A DNA stretch of 64,000 nucleotides from Parvularcula oceani. Its GTDB lineage: Bacteria > Pseudomonadota > Alphaproteobacteria > Caulobacterales > Parvularculaceae. The notes beneath the pieces are model-generated. The model ran no database searches and had not been told where the DNA came from. It was given only the letters and a program-made list of their open reading frames with translations. The DNA lies in NCBI RefSeq assembly GCF_000733125.1, contig NZ_JPHU01000007.1, positions 62,001-126,000 of the forward strand, written 5' to 3'. Position numbers and translations under genes: made by a program. Below, one piece after another: positions 19,177-27,836 of this stretch (positions are counted from its first letter, which is position 1; each line of letters begins with the position of its first letter).

Positions 19177-20583
19177 TCAGACCGAGTAGTACATGTCGAA
19201 TTCGACCGGGTGCGGCGTCGTGTTGTAGCGCACCACCTCTTCCATCTTCAGCGCGATATAGCCGTCGATCTGGTCGTCGTTGAAGACATTGCCCTTCTTG
19301 AGGAACTCGCGGTCCGCATCGAGCGCGGCGAGCGCCTGCTCGAGGGAGGAGCAGACCGTCGGAATGCCCTGGGTTTCTTCGGGCGGCAGGTCGTAGAGGT
19401 CCTTGTCCATCGCCTCGCCCGGGTCGATCCGGTTCTCGATGCCGTCGAGGCCCGCCATCAGGAGCGCCGCGAAGGTGAGGTAGGGGTTGCCGGCGGGATC
19501 CGGGAAGCGCGTCTCGATCCGCTTCGCCTTGGGCGAGGAGACGTAGGGAATGCGGATGGAGGCCGAGCGGTTGCGCGCCGAATAGGCGAGCATGACCGGC
19601 GCTTCGAAGCCGGGCACCAGGCGCTTGTAGCTGTTGGTGCTGGCATTGGCGAAGGCGTTGATCGCCCGCGCGTGCTTGATGATGCCGCCGATGTAGTGGA
19701 GGCAGGTCTCCGACAGGTCGGCATAGCGGTCGCCCGCGAAGGTGGGCTGACCCTCGTTCCAGATCGACTGGTGGACGTGCATGCCCGAGCCGTTATCGCC
19801 GAAGACGGGCTTGGGCATGAAGGTCGCCGTCTTGCCGAAGGCGTGAGCGACCTGTTTCACCACGTATTTGTACTTCTGCATCTGGTCGGCCATGTCGACC
19901 AGGGTCGAGAATTTCATGCCGAGCTCGTGCTGGCTGGGCGCGACCTCGTGGTGATGCTTCTCGGGCTTGATGCCCATTTCGGCCATGTAGAGCAGCATTT
20001 CCGAGCGCAGGTCCTGCTCGCTGTCCACCGGCGGGACCGGGAAATAACCGCCCTTGGCGCGCGGGCGGTGGCCCATATTGCCGCCTTCATAGGGCGTCGC
20101 CGTGTTGTAGGGCCCTTCGCGGCTGTCGATGGCGTAGCCCATATGGTCCTGATCGGTGGAGATCTGGACGTCGTCGAAGATGAAGAACTCGGCTTCGGGG
20201 CCGAAGAAGGCGGTGTCGCCGATGCCGGTCGATTTCAGATAGGCCTCGGCCGCCTTGGCCGTCGTGCGCGGGTCGCGGCTATAGGGCTGGCCCGTATCCG
20301 GCTCGAGAACGTCGCAGACGACCGAGAGGGTCGGCTGGGCGAAGAAGGGGTCCTGCACCGCCGTCGACGTGTCCGGCATCAGGATCATGTCGCTTTCGTT
20401 GATCGTCTTCCACCCGGGGATGGAGGAGCCATCGAACATCTGGCCGTCTTCGAAGAAGTCCTCGTCGACCATCGCCACGTCGAAAGTGACGTGGTGATAG
20501 GTGCCCTTGGGATCGGTGAAGCGCAGATCGACGAACTTGATGTCGTCGTCCTTGATCGTCTTGAGGACGTCTGAAGCGGACAT
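19177..20583 (-). CDS. glnA: Glutamine synthetase type I
   Basis: ATP-dependent synthesis of glutamine from glutamate and ammonia. At 468 residues it has the classic GSI length. The catalytic region shows [13 protein letters not shown], the [16 protein letters not shown] segment and [23 protein letters not shown]-like strands. Tyr-397 in [10 protein letters not shown] is the adenylylation site, so GlnE-type control is expected. glnB is not adjacent. I found no -24/-12 sigma-54 promoter by eye in the 176 bp upstream. The gene stands alone between the lipid kinase and plsY. Confidence 0.97.
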   Translation of the reverse strand: MSASDVLKTIKDDDIKFVDLRFTDPKGTYHHVTFDVAMVDEDFFEDGQMFDGSSIPGWKTINESDMILMPDTSTAVQDPFFAQPTLSVVCDVLEPDTGQPYSRDPRTTAKAAEAYLKSTGIGDTAFFGPEAEFFIFDDVQISTDQDHMGYAIDSREGPYNTATPYEGGNMGHRPRAKGGYFPVPPVDSEQDLRSEMLLYMAEMGIKPEKHHHEVAPSQHELGMKFSTLVDMADQMQKYKYVVKQVAHAFGKTATFMPKPVFGDNGSGMHVHQSIWNEGQPTFAGDRYADLSETCLHYIGGIIKHARAINAFANASTNSYKRLVPGFEAPVMLAYSARNRSASIRIPYVSSPKAKRIETRFPDPAGNPYLTFAALLMAGLDGIENRIDPGEAMDKDLYDLPPEETQGIPTVCSSLEQALAALDADREFLKKGNVFNDDQIDGYIALKMEEVVRYNTTPHPVEFDMYYSV

Positions 20584-20759
20584 AGGATACCTTCGGTGGC
20601 GAAAAGGAACCGGACGGTCCCTCGGGTTGGATGTGGGGCAGCATGCGAATCTGGCCCTGGCGGGGCAAGGAAAACTCTCAGAAACGCGATTAACCGCTCC
20701 CTTGCGCGGTGTGCGCGCGCGAAACTATCGCCAAAAGACAGGATCGCAAAATATTTCGC

Positions 20760-21374
20760 TCACCCGCTGCGCGTTTGCGCGCTCGTGCCCTTCTGGCCGA
20801 TCTTCGACTCGGTCCCCGCGCGAAGGCGGGCGATGTTCTCTTTGTGCCGGTAATAGACAAGGGCGGTCATGAAGACCGCCGCCGCGGCGAAGGCAAGCTC
20901 GCCGAAGGCGAGGAAGAGGACCGGCGCGACGAGCGTCGCGGCGAGAGCGGCCGCCGAGGAGTAGCGCGTGATCCCCGCTCCGATCAGCCAGACGAGCGCG
21001 CAGAGGCCCGCCACCCGCCAGTCGAGGGCGAGGCCGGTGCCAAGATAGGTCGCGACGCCCTTTCCGCCGTGAAAACCGAGCCAGACCGGAAAGCAGTGCC
21101 CCAGAAACGCGCCGGCGCCCGCCAGCGCCATCGGGCCGGAATTCCAGTCCGAGAGGAGGCCCGCCACGACCACGGCGATGGCGCCCTTGGAGGCATCGAG
21201 GACCAGCGTGGCGAGGGCGAGTGCCGGCCGCCCGGTCCTGTAGACATTGGTCGCGCCGATATTGCCCGACCCGATCTTCCGGATATCGCCGAGGCCGGCC
21301 ATCCGCACGAGGACCAGGCCGAAGGGGATGGAGCCGAGCAGATAGCCCAGCACGAAGGTCACGATTTCCTGCAC
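20760..21374 (-). CDS. plsY: Acyl-phosphate:glycerol-3-phosphate acyltransferase
   Basis: Integral membrane enzyme making lysophosphatidic acid from acyl phosphate. It has about five membrane helices in 204 residues. The three PlsY motifs are visible: GSIPFGLVLVR with GSGNIGATNVYRTG, then FPVWLGFHGGKGVAT, and YYRHKENIARL at the C-terminus. The GTG start at 21374 is two bases past the pyrB stop and has AAAGG upstream; open frame further upstream lies inside pyrB and is not coding. Confidence 0.93.
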   Translation of the reverse strand: MQEIVTFVLGYLLGSIPFGLVLVRMAGLGDIRKIGSGNIGATNVYRTGRPALALATLVLDASKGAIAVVVAGLLSDWNSGPMALAGAGAFLGHCFPVWLGFHGGKGVATYLGTGLALDWRVAGLCALVWLIGAGITRYSSAAALAATLVAPVLFLAFGELAFAAAAVFMTALVYYRHKENIARLRAGTESKIGQKGTSAQTRSG

Positions 21375-21376
21375 GG

Positions 21377-22312
21377 TCAGCCTTTCAATGTCTCGAGCAC
21401 GGCGATCCGCGTCGCGACGCCCTGGCGGACCTGGGAGAGGATCAAGGAGCGGTCGGGGTCGTCCGCCACCCCCGACGCGATTTCGATATCCCGGTTCATC
21501 GGCCCCGGATGCATGACGAGGGCGCCGGGCGCCGCGGCGGCGAGCGCATCCCATGTGACGCCGTAATCCCGGTGATAGTCCGCGCTGCCGGTATAGAGGT
21601 CGCGCTCCATGCGCTCCTTCTGGACGCGCAGCGCCATGACCACATCCGCGCCCGACAGCCCCTCGGCCCTGTCCGTCGTGCGGCTCGCGCCGGGCAGGCG
21701 GCCTTTGTCCGGCAACAGCTCTTCTGGGGCGACGAGCCGCACCTCGGCGCCGAGGCGCAGGAAGAGCGGCACGCCCGAGGCGGCCACGCGGCTATGCGCG
21801 ATATCGCCGCAGATCGCGATGGTCAGCCCCGAAAGGCCCTCATCCGCCCGCCGCCCCGTGGCATGCAGCAGCGTCGCCGCATCGAGCAGCGCCTGAGTCG
21901 GGTGGCCATAGGCGCCTTCGCCCGCATTCACGATCGACGTCCCGTAGCCCGTGTCCCGCGCCGCATCGAGCGCCGCGCCGATGGCGCCGCTCTCGCCCGA
22001 GCGCAGCACGATCAGGTCCGCCCCTTGCGCGCAGAGCGTCTGGATCGTGTCGCGCTGGCTCTCGCCCTTGTGGATCGAGGAGGCGACGACGGGCACGACC
22101 GAGACGATCGCGCCCAGATATTTGCCCGCCACCTCGAAGGAGAGATTGGTGCGGGTCGAATCCTCGAAGAACAGGTTGAACTGCAACCGCCCCTGAAGGG
22201 CCGGAGGGATCTCCTCGTGCCGGTCGAGCTGTGCCCGCCGGTCGAGCGAGAGGTCGAGGAGCGCCCGGACCTCCTCATCGGAGAGGGCGCCGAGTTCGGT
22301 CAGATGCTCCAT
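21377..22312 (-). CDS. pyrB: Aspartate carbamoyltransferase catalytic subunit
   Basis: First committed step of pyrimidine synthesis: carbamoyl phosphate plus aspartate. The carbamoyl-phosphate site is FFEDSTRTNLSFE, and VVASSIHKGESQRDT carries the loop that reaches across the trimer. Further motifs are HPTQALLDA and the MHPGPMNRDIEI aspartate loop. Length is 311 from ATG 22312, whose first base overlaps the ruvX stop; a GTG three bases earlier is possible. pyrC, which often follows pyrB in alphaproteobacteria, is absent here and plsY comes next. Confidence 0.95.
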   Translation of the reverse strand: MEHLTELGALSDEEVRALLDLSLDRRAQLDRHEEIPPALQGRLQFNLFFEDSTRTNLSFEVAGKYLGAIVSVVPVVASSIHKGESQRDTIQTLCAQGADLIVLRSGESGAIGAALDAARDTGYGTSIVNAGEGAYGHPTQALLDAATLLHATGRRADEGLSGLTIAICGDIAHSRVAASGVPLFLRLGAEVRLVAPEELLPDKGRLPGASRTTDRAEGLSGADVVMALRVQKERMERDLYTGSADYHRDYGVTWDALAAAAPGALVMHPGPMNRDIEIASGVADDPDRSLILSQVRQGVATRIAVLETLKG

Positions 22313-22785
22313 CACGCTTCCCTTTGGCCTGCCGCGCGCAGGCGGTCCAGCGCGCCTTGCAGGATATGCGCGGCGGCATGGGCGTCGATGATGCGGGCCC
22401 GCTTCGCCCTCTTCGTGTCGAGCGCGATCAACTCCCGCTCAGCGGCCGCCGTCGAGAGCCGCTCGTCCCAGAAGGCGACCGGCAGGTCGCTGTGGCGCGA
22501 AAGGTTGCGGACGAAGGCGCGGGCGGACTGGGCGCGGGGTCCCTCCGTGCCGTCCATGTTGAGCGGCAGGCCCATGACCAGGCCCGCGGCCCTGCGCTCG
22601 GTCGCAAGACGCAGGAGCTCCGTCGCATCGGCGGTGAACTTGGACCGCTTGATCGTGGTGACCGGCGACGCCAAGTTCCTCTCGGGGTTCGAGACAGCAA
22701 CACCGATCGTCTTGGTGCCGAGGTCGAGGCCGATCAGCGGTCCCGGCGGAAAGCGCGCGGCGGCGGTGAGGAAGGCAGAATCCAT
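22312..22785 (-). CDS. ruvX: Holliday junction resolvase-like RuvX/YqgF
   Basis: RNase H-fold nuclease acting in 16S rRNA 5' end maturation; it was first described as a Holliday junction resolvase-like protein. Visible motifs are GPLIGLDLGTKTIGVAVS (catalytic Asp), VMGLPLNMDGTEGPRA and FWDERLSTAAAERELI, with the final DAHAAAHILQGALD. I chose ATG 22785 (157 residues), which places the usual ~15 residues before the first strand; ATG 22809 is an alternative. The start codon shares its bases with the start of the divergent peptidase-like gene (CATG at 22783-22786). Confidence 0.9.
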   Translation of the reverse strand: MDSAFLTAAARFPPGPLIGLDLGTKTIGVAVSNPERNLASPVTTIKRSKFTADATELLRLATERRAAGLVMGLPLNMDGTEGPRAQSARAFVRNLSRHSDLPVAFWDERLSTAAAERELIALDTKRAKRARIIDAHAAAHILQGALDRLRAAGQREA

Positions 22786-23554
22786 GATCGGTGTGTGTGC
22801 CGCTCTCATGCTCTTCGCAAGCGTCTCGGACGCGAGCAATGATGCGTCTGCCGCCGCGGCGCGCGAATCGCTCGAAGAGGCGAGCTGGGCCTTCGCCTAT
22901 TGGCAGGGACAGGTGGAGGCGGTGTCGCCCGCCTTCGCCCTGCCGCGCGCGCCGAAGATCTCCTTGCGCTTCAAGCAGCGCGCGCATGAGCCCGCCGGCG
23001 CGATGACGCTCTTCGCCTATGCCGATCCCGGCGCCGTCACGCTGGAACTCAGCGGCAGCGGCTGGGAGCGGCGAACCGCGCATGGCGAGACGATCCTGGC
23101 GCGCAATGCGGCCCATGAAGTCGCCCATGTCCTGCAATATCGCCATGGCGAAGCGCACCGCGCGCCGCGCTGGCTGCATGAGGGCTTCGCCGATGCGCTC
23201 GCCCACGAGGTCATGGCGGATGAAGGCCGCGCGGAGGGCTGGGGCGGGGGAGAGCGCTGCGCGCGCGTCCTGCGCCGCGCCTCTGTGCGGAGCGCCCAGA
23301 ACGGCGGCGACGAAGCGGCCCTTTACGACTGCGGCTCCCTCGCGATCCGCGCCGTGGCCGATGCCCGCGAGGAGAGCGTGCAGGATCTCTATGCCGCCTT
23401 CGCGGAGAACGGCCTGACCGAGGAAGCCTTCCTCGCGCTCGCCGCCGAGGCGAGCCCGCGCTTCCGCCGCTCGGTCGAGGCCTTCCTGCGCACCGACTAT
23501 TCCCTTGCCGATCCTCTATGGGTCCTGCGCGAGCTTCGCGCTGGACGCCTCTAG
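22784..23554 (+). CDS. Putative exported gluzincin-type metallopeptidase
   Basis: A 256-residue protein with an HEVAH zinc motif followed by WLHEGFADALAHEV, where the downstream Glu would be the third ligand; this is the layout of the peptidase MA/DUF family. The N-terminus (MIGVCAALMLFASVSDAS) looks like a signal peptide but lacks a basic start. A GTG at 22766 would add MRKAES and supply the charge at the cost of overlapping ruvX. Two cysteines downstream of the zinc site (ERCARV, LYDCGS) could form a disulfide, consistent with export. The substrate is unknown. Confidence 0.7.
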   Translation: MIGVCAALMLFASVSDASNDASAAAARESLEEASWAFAYWQGQVEAVSPAFALPRAPKISLRFKQRAHEPAGAMTLFAYADPGAVTLELSGSGWERRTAHGETILARNAAHEVAHVLQYRHGEAHRAPRWLHEGFADALAHEVMADEGRAEGWGGGERCARVLRRASVRSAQNGGDEAALYDCGSLAIRAVADAREESVQDLYAAFAENGLTEEAFLALAAEASPRFRRSVEAFLRTDYSLADPLWVLRELRAGRL

Positions 23555-23578
23555 CACCGCCTGATAGCTGACCGGCCC

Positions 23579-23878
23579 ATGAGCATCGACGAAAAGACGG
23601 TCGCCAAGGTGGCCAAGCTCGCCCGCATCGCGCTGCCCGAAGAGCGGCTGGCGCCGATGACGCACGAGCTGAACGACATTCTGAACTGGGTGGAGCAATT
23701 GCAGGAGGTCGACGTCGAAGGCGTCGAGGCCATGGCGTCCTGCGTCGACGCCGTGCTGCCCCTGCGCAAGGACGCGCTGGCGCAGGACGAGACCGGCGGC
23801 GGCCAGCCCGAAGCGGTCACGAAGAACGCGCCGCGGACGGAGGATCACTTCTTCGTCGTGCCCAAGGTGGTCGAGTGA
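23579..23878 (+). CDS. gatC: Asp-tRNA(Asn)/Glu-tRNA(Gln) amidotransferase subunit C
   Basis: Small subunit that clamps GatA to GatB in the amidotransferase that corrects Glu-tRNA(Gln) and Asp-tRNA(Asn). It has 99 residues, with the family pattern [20 protein letters not shown] at the start and PLRKDAL then VVPKVVE at the end. It overlaps the gatA start (GTGATG). No strong ribosome-binding site is visible. Confidence 0.94.
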   Translation: MSIDEKTVAKVAKLARIALPEERLAPMTHELNDILNWVEQLQEVDVEGVEAMASCVDAVLPLRKDALAQDETGGGQPEAVTKNAPRTEDHFFVVPKVVE

Positions 23879-25350
23879 TGACGGACATTCCCGAACTGAC
23901 CCTCGCAAAGCTGCGCGACGCGCTGCGCGCCAAGGACGTCTCCGCGGCGGAAGCGGCCGAGGCCTATCTCGACCGCGCGGAGGGCGCATCGGCGCTCAAC
24001 GCCTTCCTGCGCATCGACCGCGAGCGGACCATGGCCGCGGCGAAGGCCTCCGACGAGAAGCTCGCGCGCGGCGAAGGCGGCGCCCTCGAAGGCGTGCCCC
24101 TGGGCATCAAGGACCTCTTCTGCACCAAGGACGTCGAGACGACCGCGGCGAGCAGGATCCTCCAAAGCTTCGTGCCGCCCTATGAGAGCACGGTGACGGC
24201 CAATCTCGCGCGCGACGGCGCGGTGTCGCTCGGCAAGCTCAATCTCGACGAATTCGCCATGGGCTCGTCCAACGAGACCTCGGCCTATGGGCCCGTGATC
24301 AATCCGTGGCGCAGGACCGGCAAGGACGACAAGCTCAGCCCCGGCGGCAGCTCGGGCGGCTCATCGGCCGCCGTCGCCGCGCATCTCTGCGCCGGCGCGA
24401 CCGCGACCGATACGGGCGGCTCGATCCGCCAGCCCGCCGCGCTGACGGGCACGGTCGGCGTGAAGCCGACCTATGGCCGCTGCTCGCGCTGGGGCATCGT
24501 CGCCTTCGCCTCCTCGCTCGACCAGGCGGGGCCGATCGCGCGGCATGTGCGCGATTCGGCGATCCTGCTCCGCTCGATGGCGGGTCACGACCCCAAGGAC
24601 TCGACCTCCATCAATGCGCCCGTGCCCGATTTCGAGGCGGTGCTGGACCGGGGCGTGAAGGGCCTGAAGATCGGCATCCCCGAGGAATACCGGCTCGACG
24701 GCATGCCCGAAGAGATCGAGGCGCTGTGGCGGCAGGGCGAGGCCTGGCTGCGCGATGCGGGGGCGGAGGTCCGGGAGGTCTCCCTGCCGCTGACGAAATA
24801 CGCGCTCCCGGTCTATTACATCGTGGCGCCCGCCGAGGCCTCCTCGAACCTCGCGCGCTATGACGGCGTCAAATACGGCATGCGCATCGAGGATCGCGAC
24901 ATCCAGGAAATGTACGCCAAGACGCGGGCCGAGGGCTTCGGCGCCGAGGTTCAGCGGCGCATCCTGATCGGCACCTATGTCCTCTCGGCGGGCTATTACG
25001 ACGCCTATTACCTGCGCGCCCAGAAGGTGCGGAAGAAGATTGCCGACGAGATGAACGCGGTGTTCGAGGACGTCGACCTCCTGCTGACGCCCTCCGCGCC
25101 GTCGGCCGCCTTCGGGCTCGGCGAGAAGACCGACGATCCGATCCAGATGTATCTCAACGACGTCTTCACGGTGACGGCGAATCTCGCGGGCAATCCGGGC
25201 ATCTCCGTGCCCGCGGGCCTCGACGGGCAGGGCCTGCCCCTCGGCCTCCAGCTCCTCGCCCGGCCGATGGACGAGGAGACCATGTTCCGCGGCGCCTATG
25301 CGCTCGAACAGGCCGCAGGCTTCACCGCCCGGCCCGGACAGTGGTGGTAG
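23878..25350 (+). CDS. gatA: Asp-tRNA(Asn)/Glu-tRNA(Gln) amidotransferase subunit A
   Basis: Amidase subunit that releases ammonia from glutamine. The amidase signature is clear: [17 protein letters not shown], with the Ser-cisSer-Lys triad formed by the Lys of LGIKDLF, the Ser of GGSSGGS and the Ser of [11 protein letters not shown]. Length is 490, the usual size. ATG 23878 overlaps the gatC stop by one base. A strong terminator follows, so gatCA is separated transcriptionally from gatB. Confidence 0.96.
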   Translation: MTDIPELTLAKLRDALRAKDVSAAEAAEAYLDRAEGASALNAFLRIDRERTMAAAKASDEKLARGEGGALEGVPLGIKDLFCTKDVETTAASRILQSFVPPYESTVTANLARDGAVSLGKLNLDEFAMGSSNETSAYGPVINPWRRTGKDDKLSPGGSSGGSSAAVAAHLCAGATATDTGGSIRQPAALTGTVGVKPTYGRCSRWGIVAFASSLDQAGPIARHVRDSAILLRSMAGHDPKDSTSINAPVPDFEAVLDRGVKGLKIGIPEEYRLDGMPEEIEALWRQGEAWLRDAGAEVREVSLPLTKYALPVYYIVAPAEASSNLARYDGVKYGMRIEDRDIQEMYAKTRAEGFGAEVQRRILIGTYVLSAGYYDAYYLRAQKVRKKIADEMNAVFEDVDLLLTPSAPSAAFGLGEKTDDPIQMYLNDVFTVTANLAGNPGISVPAGLDGQGLPLGLQLLARPMDEETMFRGAYALEQAAGFTARPGQWW

Positions 25351-25388
25351 GCCCTCAACAAGCGCTTTCTTCCTCCAAGCGAACCCGA

Positions 25389-25417
25389 GGCGCCGGCATC
25401 CTGCCGGCGCCTTTTTT
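25389..25417 (+). terminator. Intrinsic terminator of gatCA
   Basis: GGCGCCGGCA pairs with TGCCGGCGCC over 10 bp with a TCC loop, followed directly by six T (25412-25417). This is the clearest intrinsic terminator in the window. Confidence 0.9.
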
Positions 25418-25448
25418 CGTGCGCGAGGGCGCGCGCTGCGGAACAGGC

Positions 25449-25476
25449 TTGTAAACGCAGTCGAGTTTGTTATTTA
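25449..25476 (+). promoter_or_regulatory. Candidate sigma-70-type promoter for the DUF2141 gene
   Basis: TTGTAA (25449-25454), a 16-bp spacer and TATTTA (25471-25476) lie in an AT-rich patch just after the gatA terminator and 56 bp before the next start. Confidence 0.4.
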
Positions 25477-25531
25477 AACCTGACCGGCCGTATCATGCGG
25501 CCGTGCTGGGGGAGCCAGCCAGGAGAGAGAC

Positions 25532-25948
25532 ATGAATTTCATCGCCATCGCCGCGCCCGCGGTTCTGCTGCTCGGAACGGCCGCCGCCGCGCCGCTCAAT
25601 GTCACGCTCGAGGGCGTCGAAAGCCGCGAGGGGCCGCTCTACGTCTCGGCGCAGACCGAGGCCCAGTTCATGAAGCAGGAGGCCGTCGCGGGCGACATCA
25701 TCGAGGCGCCGGAGGCCGGCACGGCCGAAGTCACGCTCGACGTGCCGCCGGGCACCTATGCCGTCATGGTCTGGCATGACGACAACGCCAACCAGGTCTT
25801 CGACATGGGAGAGGCCGGCATCCCCCTCGATGGCTGGGCCATGTCCTCGGGCACGGAGATGGACGGTCCGCCGACCTTCGAGGAGGCCGGCGTCGAGGTC
25901 ACCGATGAGGGCGGCGAGGCCGATCTGACCATGACCTACGGGCGCTGA
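25532..25948 (+). CDS. Exported DUF2141-family protein
   Basis: A 138-residue secreted protein. The signal peptide ([20 protein letters not shown]) ends near residue 20. The mature part is acidic and beta-rich, with [20 protein letters not shown] and [16 protein letters not shown], the pattern that defines DUF2141. The Asp/Asn-rich turn DDNANQVFD may bind metal, but this is unproven. It has its own candidate promoter and a good AGGAGAGAG ribosome-binding site. It separates gatA from gatB, probably as a later insertion. The function of the family is unknown. Confidence 0.78.
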   Translation: MNFIAIAAPAVLLLGTAAAAPLNVTLEGVESREGPLYVSAQTEAQFMKQEAVAGDIIEAPEAGTAEVTLDVPPGTYAVMVWHDDNANQVFDMGEAGIPLDGWAMSSGTEMDGPPTFEEAGVEVTDEGGEADLTMTYGR

Positions 25949-26024
25949 GCGCGCACCGTCTTGCAACCGACGGGGCGTCGGGCTTGAAGGGAGCAAAGTC
26001 CACACACGCGGAAAGTTTCTCGCC

Positions 26025-27494
26025 ATGTCCGAACCCCGCAAGCTGCTCAAAGGCGCAACCGGCGACTGGGAGGTCGTTGTCGGCCTCGAGGTCCACGCGC
26101 AGGTCAGCTCGGTCTCCAAGCTCTTCTCGGGCGCCTCGACCACCTATGGCGCGGGCCCCAACGAGAATGTCAGCCTGGTCGATGCCGCAATGCCCGGCAT
26201 GCTGCCGGTCATCAACGAATTCTGCGTCGAGCAGGCCGTGCGCACCGGCCTCGGCCTCAACGCCGAAATCAACAAATGGTCGCGCTTCGACCGGAAGAAC
26301 TACTTCTACCCCGACCTGCCGCAGGGCTATCAGATCAGCCAGTACAAGGACCCGATCGTCGGCGAGGGCGAGATCGAGGTCGAACTCGATGACGGCTCGA
26401 CCGTGATGATCGGGATCGAGCGCCTGCACCTCGAACAGGATGCGGGCAAGTCGATCCACGACCTCGCGCCCGACGCCTCCTATGTCGATCTCAACCGTTC
26501 GGGCGTCGCGCTGATGGAGATCGTCTCCAAGCCTGACATGCGCTCCGCCGAGGAGGGCGCGGCCTATTTCTCCAAGCTGCGCACCATCCTGCGCTATCTG
26601 GGCACCTGCGACGGGAACATGGACCAGGGCTCGATGCGGGCCGACGTCAACGTCTCCGTCCGCCGCCCGGGCGAGGCCCTCGGCACGCGGACGGAGACCA
26701 AGAACGTCAACTCGATCCGCTTCGTCCGGCAGGTCATCGACTATGAGGCGCGCCGCCAGATCGAGGTTCTCGAAGAGGGCGGCACGATCGATCAGGAAAC
26801 GCGCCTCTTCGACGTGAAGACAGGCGAGACGCGGACCATGCGCTCCAAAGAGGACGCGCATGACTATCGTTATTTCCCCGATCCGGACCTCCTGCCGCTG
26901 GAGCTGCCCGACGATCTGATCGAGCGCGTGCGCGCCTCGCTGCCCGAGCTGCCCGACCAGAAGAAGCACCGCTTCATGGACGATCTGGGGCTCTCCGCCT
27001 ACGACGCCTCCGTCCTCGCCATGGACAAGGACAAGGCGGACTATTTCGAGGCCGTGGCCGAGGGCCATGACGGCAAGCTGGCGGCGAACTGGGTGACGAC
27101 CGAACTCTTCGGCGTCCTCAACAAGCAGGGCCTGACCATCAAGGAGAGCCCGGTTTCCGCCGCGCAGCTCGGCAAGCTTGTCGGCCTGATCGAGGACAAG
27201 ACGATCTCCGGCAAGATCGCCAAGCAGGTCTTCGAGCACATGCTGACCGATGATCAGGGCAAGGATCCCGCCGACATCGTCGAGGCGCGCGGCCTCAAGC
27301 AGGTGACCGATACCGGCGCCATCGAGAGCGCCGTCGACGAGGTGATCGCGGCGAACCCCGATCAGGTCGAGCGCGTGAAGGAAAAGCCCAAGGCGCTCGG
27401 CTGGTTCGTCGGCCAGGTGATGAAGGCGACGGGCGGCAAGGCGAACCCGCAGGCGGTCAACGAGATCCTGCGCGCGAAGCTCGGCGTCGAGTAG
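26025..27494 (+). CDS. gatB: Asp-tRNA(Asn)/Glu-tRNA(Gln) amidotransferase subunit B
   Basis: Activates the misacylated tRNA and receives ammonia from GatA. Recognised by [20 protein letters not shown] at the N-terminus, [13 protein letters not shown], the [18 protein letters not shown] segment and a C-terminal YqeY-like tail ([20 protein letters not shown]-like helices to residue 489). It lies 76 bp after the DUF2141 gene and ~670 bp from gatA. All three subunits are therefore present but not contiguous. Confidence 0.96.
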   Translation: MSEPRKLLKGATGDWEVVVGLEVHAQVSSVSKLFSGASTTYGAGPNENVSLVDAAMPGMLPVINEFCVEQAVRTGLGLNAEINKWSRFDRKNYFYPDLPQGYQISQYKDPIVGEGEIEVELDDGSTVMIGIERLHLEQDAGKSIHDLAPDASYVDLNRSGVALMEIVSKPDMRSAEEGAAYFSKLRTILRYLGTCDGNMDQGSMRADVNVSVRRPGEALGTRTETKNVNSIRFVRQVIDYEARRQIEVLEEGGTIDQETRLFDVKTGETRTMRSKEDAHDYRYFPDPDLLPLELPDDLIERVRASLPELPDQKKHRFMDDLGLSAYDASVLAMDKDKADYFEAVAEGHDGKLAANWVTTELFGVLNKQGLTIKESPVSAAQLGKLVGLIEDKTISGKIAKQVFEHMLTDDQGKDPADIVEARGLKQVTDTGAIESAVDEVIAANPDQVERVKEKPKALGWFVGQVMKATGGKANPQAVNEILRAKLGVE

Positions 27495-27497
27495 CGC

Positions 27498-27836
27498 TCA
27501 GGCGGGGCGGCAGGCGCCCTCGGGCAGGACGAAGCGCTCGCCGCTTTCCTGCAGGACGAGGGCGCAGGTCCCGCCCGTCAGCACGAGATCGTAGACGGTC
27601 GGAACCGCGACGCTCCTCGTCTCGCGCGGGCCGGGACGGGGCGGCAGCACGACCACCCGGCTCGCCTCCCGCGGATCGGGCTCGCCGAGCGCGACCGAGG
27701 AACGGCCTAAGGCATGCGCGACGAGCGCGGCCGCTTCCGCCTTGCTCGTCGCGGTCAGAACGGCCGGAGCCTCCGTCATCGTCTGGCATCCCGTCAGGAG
27801 GAGGGCGCAGAAGGCCGCCCGGCAAGGGCCGGTCAC
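27498..27836 (-). CDS. Small lipoprotein coupled to the S41 protease
   Basis: A 112-residue predicted lipoprotein. The GTG start at 27836 overlaps the stop of the upstream protease gene as GTGA, and MTGPCRAAFCALLLTGCQTM gives a lipobox LLTGC with the lipid-carrying Cys at residue 17. The mature part has a short helical stretch (SKAEAAALVAHALG), a proline/arginine-rich centre and a C-terminal GTCALVLQESGERFVLPEGAC that could form a beta-hairpin closed by a Cys-Cys pair. I do not recognise a family. Tight coupling suggests it works with, or modulates, the protease. Confidence 0.65.
   Translation of the reverse strand: MTGPCRAAFCALLLTGCQTMTEAPAVLTATSKAEAAALVAHALGRSSVALGEPDPREASRVVVLPPRPGPRETRSVAVPTVYDLVLTGGTCALVLQESGERFVLPEGACRPA

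Noticed and set aside
20584-20759. Sigma-54 promoter or NtrC sites upstream of glnA
   Set aside because: No TGGCAC-N5-TTGC element was found on the correct strand. A lone TTAACC in this region is only a half CtrA site.
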